Positions 33,818-43,343 of a stretch of DNA of 64,000 nucleotides are shown in pieces. Position 1 is the stretch's first letter; each line of letters starts with the position of its first letter. The notes beneath the pieces were generated by a model. The model was not told the DNA's origin and searched no databases. It saw only the letters and a program-made list of their open reading frames with translations. The stretch comes from Crambe crambe. Lineage: Eukaryota > Porifera > Demospongiae > Poecilosclerida > Crambeidae. Both the position numbers and the translations under genes were made by a program. The DNA lies in the NCBI GenBank assembly GCA_963924555.1, contig OZ004582.1:2480001-2544000 (forward strand), in the 5' to 3' direction.

Positions 33818-34867
33818 AGGAGATGGACCTAGGAACCCGGGCTGTTATTGGGGGTTTTCCCTTTCTCTTTGAATAACGTGAATGAGTGTAATAACCTGTA
33901 ATGCATCTGCCACTTGATTCTAAGTGTACCCACAACTTTGCAATAATTCGACTGTATCAATGTTCACTAATATCTTGGGTCATCCTGCTGATCCAGAATG
34001 TTGTAACCAATTATATGAAGAAATTGCGATTGGGGGTACTGTGCAATCCATTGAAACCATATAAGAATAGATGCAAGTAACAGGAAAGATCTGCATGCAT
34101 GCCTGACAGCAGTGAATGTTCAGTTCCGTAAGCCTTCTTCCACTGTAAATAGGGTAGCCTCTAATCTGGAAATAAGTCCTTCACTGGAAGGGGACTGGTT
34201 ACGAAACAAGTATCTCTCACAATCACTTTTTAAAGTTCTATATTCGCACATGAAAGATTCTGGAATTATTATCTAAGTTGCTATTTCCAGTGGTTGATTT
34301 GGAATACAGGAACAGCTCAAAAAAAAATATCACACCACCTTTCTTTAGTGATAATGAATGTTGAAGTGGTGGTCTGGAAGTTGGAGTGGGAGGTGATGAG
34401 AAACAAGGAATCTACTTTGCCAGTATGATCAATAATAGATACAGGTAAAACGTTTTGTATGTGTCGTGGCTTTTAGAAAAGCCGGGGTTTTTCAACTTTC
34501 ATAAAAGCTGGTAAAAATATCAAAAAAAAATCAGCGTGCCTATCCAAGCATGATAATGAAATAAGTGAGTCGCACATGTCTTGGTGCACACCTGGATGTC
34601 CAGGCGCATGTAAGTAATCTAAGCAGTGTCGGATATTAAACTATATGTCATGTTATCTAAAGTCATTTGAACACTCGCAGTTGAATCACCAAAACGAAGA
34701 GAGAGTCTTGTTCCATTGCAAAAATCTCTGCCACCAACCATTGCTAAGTGCTGAACCTTTTAAAATCCCTTTTCCCTCTCAACTAAACATCGTACATCAC
34801 GTCGTGTCTTACTGAAGTAGCTACATCATGTATAATAGTAGCTATAATAGAAGAGGAGATTGTTATT
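33818..34867. other. Region without supported genes
   Basis: No recognisable coding or repeat family. At 34853-34889 a short hairpin, GATTGTTATTGTGGC with its complement around GGCC, sits exactly at the start of the Gypsy remnant. Confidence 0.4.
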
Positions 34868-35990
34868 GTGGCGGCCGGCCACAATAACAATCGCCTTCTT
34901 TATGCCCGAGATCGTGCTTCCAGATGCCGCTTTCTAGTTGATACAGGAGCAGAGATTAGCATCATACCAGCCACCAGGGCCGATAAGCTCTCTAGCAATC
35001 AAGGCACCAAGCTAACTGCTGCCAATGGTAGTTGCATCCGAACCTTTGGGAAACGCAAAATTCCACTGCAATTCAACAAGCGGTGTTTCCAGTGGACTTT
35101 CACTGTTGCAGAAGTCTCTCAACCGTTGTTGGGGGCAGACTTTCTCCGAGCACACTCAATCCTCGTTGATATTAAGGGTCAACGTCTAATCGACTCTTCT
35201 GATTTCACCTCCATTGGGTTGCACAGCATTACGGACTCTATTGCCTCAGCAGGCGATGAGTTTGCCAAGCTGCTGGCCGATTTTCCTGAAATCACTACGC
35301 CATCATTCGATAACCCCACCCCCAAGCATGGTGTGGACCTCTTCATCCCCACGAAAGGACCACCTGTTCATGCACGGGCACGACGACTTCCCCCGGACAA
35401 GTTACAGATAGCCAAGGAAGAGTTTAGGAAAATGGAGGAGATGGGCATCATCCGCCGTCCCAAAGTTATGGTCCACCATCGCCAAGCTCTTGGGCATCAA
35501 GCTGCACACAACTGCTTACCATCCACAGGAAAACGGCCTTTTAGAACGTTTTCACCGACACCTGAAGTCCTCCCTTAGAGCTCGACTTACAGGCCCGAAC
35601 TGGCTAAACTCACACACCAGCCAGTGTCCTACCACAGCTGCGAGAAATTGTCAGCAAGTTTTCACCTATACCCACCACCCGCCATTGCAAACCAAAATCA
35701 TCTATGCCTTTCGACCTACGGAATAGTGATTATGTCTTCATCCGTCGTGACACTAGGCATTCAGCACTCCAAAGCCCATATGAGGGACCTTTCCACGTTA
35801 TAAGCAGGGACCCGAAGTTCTTCACTATTGATTGTGGTGGCAAGCCCTCCATTGACCGCCTCACCTTGACACAGACGAACCAGTCCAAGTAGCCAAGCCA
35901 CGGCGCAGAGGACGTCCACCTACAAAGCCACATCCACCATACAACGACGGTCCTGTGGCGGCAAGATTACCGAACCACCTAGTCTGGAAC
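34868..35990 (+). pseudogene. Gypsy-type pol remnant with internal deletions
   Basis: 34868-35460 reads a retroviral-type protease (FLVDTGAEIS, then LLGADFLR) and the start of reverse transcriptase (LPPDKLQIAKEEFRKMEEMG). At about 35458 it jumps to an integrase fragment in another frame (KLHTTAYHPQENGLLERFHR, 35490-35630), so the reverse transcriptase, RNase H and most of integrase are gone. A second deletion near 35625 joins to the C-terminal tail (FSPIPTTRHCKP, then DYVFIRRDTRHSALQSPYEG, 35704-35890), and an Arg/Pro-rich end (RRRGRPPTKPH) follows. This is a defective, old copy of a lineage different from the element at 24930. LTRs were not identified. Confidence 0.8.
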
Positions 35991-36202
35991 CTTCTAGAAC
36001 TTTAGGACCTTTGTTGTGTGTATGGGTAATTAGCTAGCTTAGTGTTAATTGATGTTTTTGAATATTTTAATTGTTCTGTCTGCTATTGAAAAAGAAGTTT
36101 GCTAGATTCGCTTCAGGCTCCAATTTTGCCTCGCTCACCCCATTCTCAAGTCAGCCTCAGGTTTCTAAAGCAGTTTGACATTAAATTTCAGGTCCAAAGG
36201 CG

Positions 36203-36930
36203 TAATTTAAGAGCAAACCATGGGATACCTACTATGCTGCAGCCCAGTTTCGGTACTTGAAGGAGTTTTGTGTGTCTTATCGTAATCATTCTGTTTTAAT
36301 GAGCTTGGATGACAAGCACTCCATTTCAGTTGGTGAGCCAAATGCTGCAGTGGCTTCCTTAGACAGAGGTCGTCGGGTACTAACTTCTTCCGGAACTGCA
36401 GTAGTTGCTTTGGATCATGATTTCACGAAGTCAAAGCTCACACCATCAGTAGCTCTTGCTACATTGATCAATTGCATAGTACACTGATGGTGGACCTGAC
36501 CACAGGCCAACATTTTTATCAGTGCAGCTTTCTTGGATAGCCTTATTTCGTAAACTCAAACTTGACATGCTTATAGCAGTACGAACTGCTCCAGGGCAAA
36601 GTTTTATCAACCCCGTTGAGCGAGTTATGTCTCTTCTACACATAGCACTTTATGGTGTGTCCCTCGAGCGGACAAGAATGGATGATCAGTATGAGACTAT
36701 TGTGGGCAGATGCTCATCAATGTCAGAAATCCAAGAGAAGGCTAAGAAGTACCACAAAGGCTTGGAAGAAGAAAGTGTTGCAGAGCGATTTAGTCGGCTG
36801 TACCTGAAAGATCAGCAATTTGAGCTTACTGATTTGTTTGAGTCTGTGAAGATCATCGATCCCAATGTTGAAATGACTGATACAACACAAAAGGCTTTGT
36901 CCAAATGTGAACAGCTCAAGAAATTCTTAT
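36203..36930 (+). pseudogene. DDE transposase fragment with an internal deletion
   Basis: 36217-36480 encodes an N-terminal portion (TYYAAAQFRYLKEFC, SLDDKHSISVGEP), then breaks. After about 36483 another frame continues with TDGGPDHRPTFLSVQLSW, LLIAVRTAPGQS-like sequence and NPVERVMSLLHIALYG. DDKHS, DGGPDH and NPVER have the spacing order of a D-D-E core in a transposase type repeated in sponge and coral genomes; I cannot give its superfamily. Roughly thirty codons between the first two blocks look deleted. The C-terminal part is alpha-helical and charged (ERFSRLYLKDQQFELTDLFE). It overlaps on the other strand with the PGAM-like exon near 36930. Confidence 0.65.
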
Positions 36931-37383
36931 TTAACTTGCCAATAATATCTGCTGTCTCAATTGACAGCCTCAGATGCGAGTGCCAAATCTTTATGTTAGG
37001 TCTCTTTGCTGTCTTTAACCACTTTCCTACATTTTCAGCCTGTAAGATTCCTTCATCTGTGAGGTTTTGCTTGGGACTGTATTCTTCATATTCTCCATGT
37101 TGGATAAATATAATTTCCCGGTTGCCGAGATCGATCTGCACACAATTCGGAAAAAGTAAATAGACTCGATGCTACGTACATGCATATGTACCTCTGGCTG
37201 AACTGGAAGAGGGTTACTTGGCCCAGGGTAACCCTCTGTAGTACATTCTGCCTCTGGGCTTGCTTCTTTGGTAGCCTCACTGTAAGCAAGCACAGTTTCA
37301 AAAAACAATGTTGGTGTAACGGATTCTCTTCTCCAAGTTCTCGTCTTGACTGTCTTCTCATGTGCAAGAATTTTCTTGCTCAA
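36930..37383 (-). pseudogene. PGAM5-like histidine phosphatase fragment
   Basis: Two minus-strand exons: 37383-37186 (charged, with WRRESVTPTLFF, donor GAG/GTACAT) and about 37140-36930 after an acceptor TGTGCAG. The second has IIFIQHGEYEE, LTDEGILQAENVGKWLK and WHSHLRLSIETADII, the order of a histidine-phosphatase fold (RHG motif, LT..G..QA, and SSLxRAxETA-like block). The catalytic His of the RHG motif is present but the Arg is Gln. PGAM5 proteins are mitochondrial Ser/Thr phosphatases; the resemblance is to their GEY/GQY variant. Downstream exons are not seen, and the fragment runs into transposase sequence. It may be a host gene fragment carried or truncated by transposons. Confidence 0.5.
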
Positions 37384-37739
37384 GGCTGAAAGTCTACTAG
37401 CTCCATTGTCTAGTAACTGGGTTATCCTCGCGCAAAAACTTGCTCTTGAGAGTCAGTGTTTACAATTATATTTTTTCTCTTTTAGAACAAACTGAACACC
37501 TTCCCCATCAGGTACGTATTGGTAGATGCAATATGGGTAGCCAATAACATATCAGCCCAACGAATCCTGCAACACCACTCTAATGGGCCCATTTTTCTTC
37601 CATGTTACGCATTCAAGCACCTTTTCACTGGCTGGAATTGGTGCAGGAATTGTCAATTTTATCAAGGCACAAGATACTATTCCAAATAACAAGTGATTGG
37701 TGTTTGACCATATATCAGCAAGGTCTTGTACGTTCAACA

Positions 37740-38175
37740 TCAAGCTGGGAACTCATTTTCTGGAACTGACTACATAGCTGTGGTTGTGAAACTTGATACC
37801 AGCTTGAGCCTGTCTCAAAGAGGTCCAAAACTAGTGTGTGCAGGCATTGGGAAAGAAGTGGTGCTCCAGGAGAGAGCTGGAGTCATTGATTGGCACGCTG
37901 CAGCATGCATGCTCAGTGATTAAGCTAGGCAGGTCATTCCTGAGGAGGGCAATCAAATTACTCTCAGTAGCAAAGCAGCCACATCATCACATCAGGCTGA
38001 ACAAAGAATTTAGATCGGATATGATGTATTTGCAGGGCAATGGAATGGCACTGGCATAATAGTGACAGAAAAGGGGCCTGATATAGTGGTGACATCAGAG
38101 GCAGCTGGGGGTGTGGTGCATGGCAGGGATCCAAGTGGTTCCAGCTGAGATGGGATGAGCAAGCAGAAAGTTTTG
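37740..38175 (+). pseudogene. DIRS-like retrotransposon RT/RNase H fragment
   Basis: Plus-strand pieces in shifting frames: GTHFLELT (about 37747), then KKWCSRRELESLIGTLQHAC and LGRSFLRRAIKLL (37847-37960), HHHIRLNKEFRSDM (38000), and GCGAWQGSKWFQLRWDEQ (38107-38160). These match the end of reverse transcriptase and the RNase H region of DIRS/Ngaro-type elements, which move by a tyrosine recombinase. At least one frameshift separates VTSEAAGG from the GCGAW block. No terminal repeats or recombinase were found, so this is a fragment. Confidence 0.65.
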
Positions 38176-38364
38176 AAATATATACTTTCTATGTGTATCT
38201 GGTAAATATTCTTCAACAAGGATGGTGGTGATTCTGTTCCGTTGTTTGTGTTGACAGCAGCATAGCAATTATGAGGCCTACAATCATCGGGCTCTAGCAA
38301 AACAGACCACTCATGATTATGAATTAACATAGTTATCATAATTATTGGTATCTGATTACCTGGG

Positions 38365-39394
38365 GTTTTGGCAACCACATGTTGAGTAACCAATTTTTCA
38401 CTTGAGGATTGTCTACCCACGTATCATTTTCTTTGAGCTTTTTGACAGCTGCCTTATATGATGATCAAATGGTAATTTCTCGTCATCTTCAGCTGGAGGT
38501 GCCCATGCACATGCTCGAAGAACTTCAAGAAGCTTATCAGCTTCATCATTAGACACTCCATGCTTATGATCCTTCATCCATCTCTCCCCTGCTTGATCAC
38601 ACATAAAATGTGATGGCTTCCATAAAGGATTCCACTTTTTAAGTATCTTCAATGAACAGATGTCTCAAATTGAACTATGAAATCAGCTATAATACTGTAC
38701 CCTACATTTGTTTTGACACAAATGAAAAATAGTGGTAGCTCATACTTAGGATGTACCTTTTGAGCCATTCCAAATACCCCTCCAGTAGGGTGAATGGAAT
38801 GGTGAGCTTGAGCAGTAGGTAAGGAAACATAATACTTCTGCACACTTTCCTGATATGAATAGAAGCCTTACAACCTTGTTTTCTGGTTCCTTGAGTTCGT
38901 AATTGGGGAAGTTTATTTTCTTTTTCTGCACAATTATCAGATTTTTTTTTCTTTTTATAGTACTTTCCTGATATGAATAGAAGCCTTACAACCTTGTTTT
39001 CTGGTTCCTTGAGTTTGTAATCGGGGAAGTTTATTTTCTTTTTCTGCACAATTATCAGATTTTTTTTTCTTTTTATAGTAGAGCTTTCACAGTTATAACA
39101 GATTTTTCTCCCACACCTGTATTATCATTATACTGAAATACTTACTAATCCTGCTCCTGCTAGATCTTACTAGCAAGGGCTATGAAAAGCTAGCTATTTA
39201 ACCTCTTGATCATTGATAATGACTTTGTCTGCTGCAATTCCTCCACTTGAATTCCTCGTGCCATAAAATGTTACGGTCTGCTTACGATGCTGTTCTAGTG
39301 TGGCTTCAATATCATCCACAAAACCATTGTAGTAAAGCCCTGACTTCTTCAATCCATCGGTCCAGCTGCTGGCCATTTTTGCGAGCAGGTGCAC
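38365..39394 (-). pseudogene. Second MULE-like transposase fragment
   Basis: Minus-strand pieces: 39394-39194 (GLYYNGFVDDIEATLEQHRK, N-terminal part); 38843-38649 (PLFFICVKTNVGYSIIADFI, then a short join); 38652-38413 (ILKKWNPLWKPSHFMCD, GERWMKDHKHGVSNDEADKL, LRACAWAPPA); and about 38440-38365 in another frame (ENDTWVDNPQVKNWLLNMW, donor CAG/GTAATC). The block between the MCD motif and GERW seems shortened, so part of the catalytic core is lost. The sequence differs from the MULE copies at 3141 and 52720 and stems from another lineage. A tandem duplication (38847-39080) sits in the gap between the first two pieces. Confidence 0.6.
38847..39080. repeat. Tandem duplication of about 118 bases
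   Basis: Two near-identical copies, each starting TTCCTGATATGAATAGAAGC and ending in a TTTTTTTTTCTTTTTATAG tract. Few differences, so it is recent. Confidence 0.85.
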
Positions 39395-39429
39395 GCACGT
39401 GATAAGCTATGACATCACCACACTGATCT

Positions 39430-39955
39430 AAGTGAAAGTAGCCCATCCCATTACATGGGATGACAAGGGACTGTCTCTGAGTCCCACCATATATACCTCT
39501 GTCCCTATCGTCCGTCCCATCCCAAGACTGTCTCTATGAGTCCCACCATATACACCTCTGTCCCTACTGTCCGTCCCATCCCAAAGTCCCTAAGGTATAC
39601 ATGGGATGACAAGGGACTGTCTCTATGAGTCCCACCATATATACCTCTGTCCCTATCATCCATCCCATCCCAAAGTCCTTAAGGGATGCATGGGACAACA
39701 AGGAACTGTCTCTATGAGTCCCACCATATACACCTCTGTCCCTACTGTCCGTCCCATCCCAAAGTTATACTCTCTATGAGTCCCACCATATATACCTCTG
39801 TCCTATGAGTCCCACCATATGGGATGACAAGGGACTGTCTCTATGAGTCCCACCATATATACCTCTGTCCCTATCGTCTGTCCCATCCCAAAGTCCCTAA
39901 GGGATGCATGGGACAACAAGGGACTGTCTCTATGAGTCCCACCATATGTACTCCT
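39430..39955. repeat. Satellite of about 95 bases
   Basis: About six imperfect units with GGGACTGTCTCTATGAGTCC, CACCATATATACCTCTGTCC and CGTCCCATCCCAAAGTCCC. Units differ by internal deletion. The same unit occurs on the other strand at 42375-42545. Confidence 0.85.
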
Positions 39956-39992
39956 ATTCATACTGTCATGAAAAATAACAAATATGTCCATA

Positions 39993-40980
39993 TCAAACCA
40001 AAATTCTGACATTTTCAAAATAGAATTTACATGGTAAGATACATAATTCAATCTTCTTCTCCAGGATCATTTCAATAATTGGTTCTCCATCTTTGTTGTC
40101 TGTACACGATGAAAGACTAGCTTGACTGGTATGTTCCTGGCAGAAGCGAGATTTAAATTGGGGTGATGCTGTACAACCTGACCTAATGTGTCCTGGCAGA
40201 CCAGGATACTGAATGCATCCTGCATCTTTGGCCATGCAAACATCACGCCGGTTCTTCATATTACCGTCGATCACAAGGGTTTCTTTACAACCTGGATACT
40301 TACACTGATGTTCTGTGTATACAGTTTGATAATTAGTGCTTGATTAGTACTGGCTATTATTGTAGCTACGTACATAGCAGTGTTAACTTTCAAACAGTGC
40401 TTAAGTGTATTCATGCAGTATAATGATGCAGGCCCAAGAGTTTTTTCATTCGAACAGGGTGGGCCATGTAGGGTGCTTTGCATATCTGAGCATATAGCTA
40501 TGGGTCTGTCAATTTCTGGATATCGACCAGAAATCATCATAACAGCAAATTTCAGGTGAGCAACTTCAAATCGACGACTTGCTTATAGCTAATTTGTCCC
40601 AAAGTACTTCTGCATCAAATTTTGAAAGCATTTTCATTTCAAATGCTGTCTCACTGCTAGAAATGAAATAAGTCCCAGTTATTATCATAAAATGTTGCAG
40701 ACTGGTCGCCATTAGAATGATAACCATAATATTGCCTGAAATTACATCCTTTTCGCTGACAATATTTATGGTAGTGAGTACCTGCAATTGTACCAAATGA
40801 TTCCGTGTATACTGTCAGGTGACTAGGTCTGTCCTTGCGTATGTAAAGTTGACTATGGCACAGACCACATTCATCATTCTGTGATATCAAAACTACTCCA
40901 AAGGGTTCATCTCTAATTCGATAAAAGGCAATCAACTGGCAATCAGAAGAAAATGCTGCAGCATTAAAAAAGATTTTCGA
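39993..40980 (-). pseudogene. KDZ-type cysteine-cluster transposon gene, frameshifted
   Basis: The N-terminal piece 40935-40657 has CGLCHSQLYIRKDRPSHLTV then HYHKYCQRKGCNFRQYYGYH, a zinc-type cysteine cluster. A frame change near 40665 continues to 40566 (ISSSETAFEMKMLSKFDAEV). 40540-40271 continues after an intron. 40274-39993 carries a second cluster (DGNMKNRRDVCMAKDAG, PGLPGHIRSGC, KSRFCQEH). Cysteine clusters of this kind accompany KDZ (Kyakuja-Dileera-Zisupton) transposases; the transposase core is not in this fragment. Called broken because of the frame change and missing core. Confidence 0.5.
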
Positions 40981-41223
40981 TAGTAGCTTTGATAGTGAGA
41001 TGGTCGATATCCTTGTTTACCTGACTATTTTGAGTGGCAAATTGTGTAACTATTGACCAATAATTTGGACAATCAACTACTTGCAAATAAAGCTCTTCTT
41101 ATTACAGCCAAGTCTTGGATTCTCGAAGGAATTAGATTCATGGTAAAATTCAATAGCAATCAACAGTTTTCTGCCTAGCTAGCATGCACATGCTCCACAT
41201 GCTCATAGCAAATGCACATGCTC

Positions 41224-42277
41224 ATCAAGAAAAAATGTGGATATCGTCCCATGGATGCTGCGTGGCTACTTGGAGACTCAACCTGTGAGAAAATGGTGGA
41301 CCTAATGGCAGCAAATGATGCAAGGCTGCTAGGTCTTTATGATGAAACTTACATCATTTTTAACACAGTTAAACTATATAACTGAAACTTACATCATTTT
41401 TAACACAGTTAAGCTATATAATGGCCATGCTTGGACTAGGACTACAGGTATGTAAGTGCATGAGAATTGCAAATTAACACTGTTCATGTACAAACAATTT
41501 GAAAATTAAAAAAAGTGATTTTTAATTGTAACATCAATAGGCACAATATTCAATAACCAGATACCTGTACTAGCTTAGCAAAATAAAAAAAATTTATTTC
41601 ATTCAGTTACTGGAGAGGCTAATTTTGTGATGGAGTCCACAAGTCTCACTATTGGGGGATTTAGCCAACCAGGAGTAGCACGAACACTGATTGAACAACC
41701 AGGGAGTATAGAAACAGGACTTGCACAGAGGTTTTTATGGTTATTTCCAAAGCCATCATATGCCAGATTCGGTACACTTGAAGCTGTTGAAAAGGATTTC
41801 ACTAGAAAAAAAAGCTGTTTCTTACACCTTTGCTCAAGGCAAAAAAGTTCAGGAATTATGGAAATAAGTCTGGTGCTCTGGATGCCTGGAAAGAGTTGGA
41901 GGAATCAGGGCTAGGAAAAGTTGAAATGAAGGGGACAAAATCCAATGGTATATAATTACACACATGCATGTTGGAGGTGCTAAGTTCAACACTGCTACTT
42001 AATTCCTTTTTATGCACAGCAATACACATTTATCAAGGAGACAGTTCCTACAGAACAACAGGAAATGGTCACTTTCACCCAAAAGCTAATGAAATATTTT
42101 CCTTACCATGAGAGTCAGACAGAGAGTCCCCTACCATCCACACCTCAAAAGAAAATCCCTAGCAAGAAAACACCATCAACCACACCCAGAAAAAGGGGAC
42201 CAGAGAGTACTAGCACCCCTGGGAGCACTAAGAAAGCTAGAAAAGTGCTTCTCCTAGCTAACAGTCCAGCCAAGTGA
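41224..42277 (+). pseudogene. DUF3987-like transposon gene fragment
   Basis: The first piece near 41224-41400 reads KKKCGYRPMDAAWLLGDSTC and ANDARLLGLYDE. After a 41-base duplication and an interruption, 41627-41810 reads LTIGGFSQPGVARTLIEQPG and GLAQRFLWLFPKPSYARFGT. After another intron or gap, 42020-42277 ends in a Lys/Ser/Pro tail (KKTPSTTPRKRG). The GGFSQP...RFLW pattern resembles DUF3987/YfjI-type P-loop proteins found in some mobile elements; I am not sure of the family. The ATP-binding site is not visible in what remains. Confidence 0.4.
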
Positions 42278-42943
42278 CTTATTACAAATTTTTCAATGTT
42301 TAATGATCAAGTTGGAATGATGCAGAAGTTCCCACCCTTGGTGCCCGTGTGGCAGATATGATGGGACACAACCCTTGTATGGTGGGACTCATAGAGACAG
42401 TCCCATTCATCCCTTAGGGACTTTGGGATGGGATGATTATAGTGGAACTTAGAGACAGTCTCTTGGCGTCCCATGCATCCCTTAGGGACTTGCATCCTTT
42501 TTTTTTTATGGTGGGACTCATGAAGACAGTCCCTTGGTTCCCTTGTGTATATGTGGGACTCATATGTATTATACTTACAATGAAACTATGAAGTTGATAC
42601 TGTATTTTATCACCATTGGCCTGAGTAAATGAAATAAATCTAAAACAAAGTACAATATAATTATTATTAGCTAGCTATATAGCTATAGCTAAAAAGAAAT
42701 TGCTCTCAGTCCAAGAGTTAGGTATATTTACTATTATTTAGCTACCTCTCTAGGACTACTTGCCTATTAGACCGTTTGAGTGGTTCTGAAATTCTTTTCC
42801 AACAATGCAAAGTCCTTTTGCATGTTATACACAAGTAAATTGGAACTTCCTGCAGTGTAGCCGTCACTCTCACCCCCCCACCCCCACCTCCCCACCTTCT
42901 TGCAATGAAAACATAACCTACAATAATAGCATGTCAATGTTAG
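42278..42943. repeat. Inverted satellite piece and simple repeats
   Basis: 42340-42560 holds about two units of the 39430 satellite in the opposite orientation (GGTGGGACTCATAGAGACAG, CCCTTAGGGACTTTGGGATG). The remainder is AT-rich with TAGCTATAG runs and a C-rich tract at 42870-42895. No gene is supported. Confidence 0.7.
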
Positions 42944-43090
42944 TTAATACATGGCTGTACATGTACCTGTCACCAATTCCGACGTTCTGGAGTCGGAAGT
43001 AGCTCGCACCACGAACCGGTGAAGCCAGGCTTTCTGTTCCGGCGTAAACACTGGCGGAGGTGTCGGGTCTATCTCTCCCTCAGTCGCCAT
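42944..43090 (-). CDS. Short N-terminal exon of an unknown transposon gene
   Basis: ATG at 43090 begins MATEGEIDPTPPPVFTPEQK, followed by AWLHRFVV. This acidic, Pro-rich start followed by a Trp motif is the typical first exon of retroelement or recombinase ORFs in such genomes, but the family is not identifiable. It lies next to a GC-rich stretch and a run of AAT repeats at 43200-43226. Confidence 0.3.
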   Translation of the reverse strand: MATEGEIDPTPPPVFTPEQKAWLHRFVVRATSDSRTSELVTGTCTAMY

Positions 43091-43199
43091 AGTCCGAACT
43101 TCTCGCCTCAGAACTGCACTTGCCTGTTCCCGCAATGATAGCTACTGCTGCCCTGCTTTCGCGCACTTTTTTCAACCCCTCTGCGCATGCCCATGATTG

Positions 43200-43330
43200 A
43201 CCAATAATAATAATAATAATAATAATCAGATCGACGTACCGGCTTACTGGCTATAGTCATCTTTGGCCATCTGTTAGAGTGGCACCTAGAGGCTGATCTT
43301 TTGCTATTAGTTTTGACTAAGGCTCTACTT
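43200..43330. repeat. Dispersed repeat, second copy
   Basis: An AAT microsatellite leads into GATCGACGTAC, GCCATCTGTTAGAG and GCACCTAGAGGCTGATCTTT, matching 23325-23455. Confidence 0.75.
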
Positions 43331-43343
43331 CACTATTCGAGCA

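Noticed and set aside
39430-39955. CRISPR-like array
   Set aside because: Units are direct tandem copies without unique spacers, and the genome is eukaryotic.
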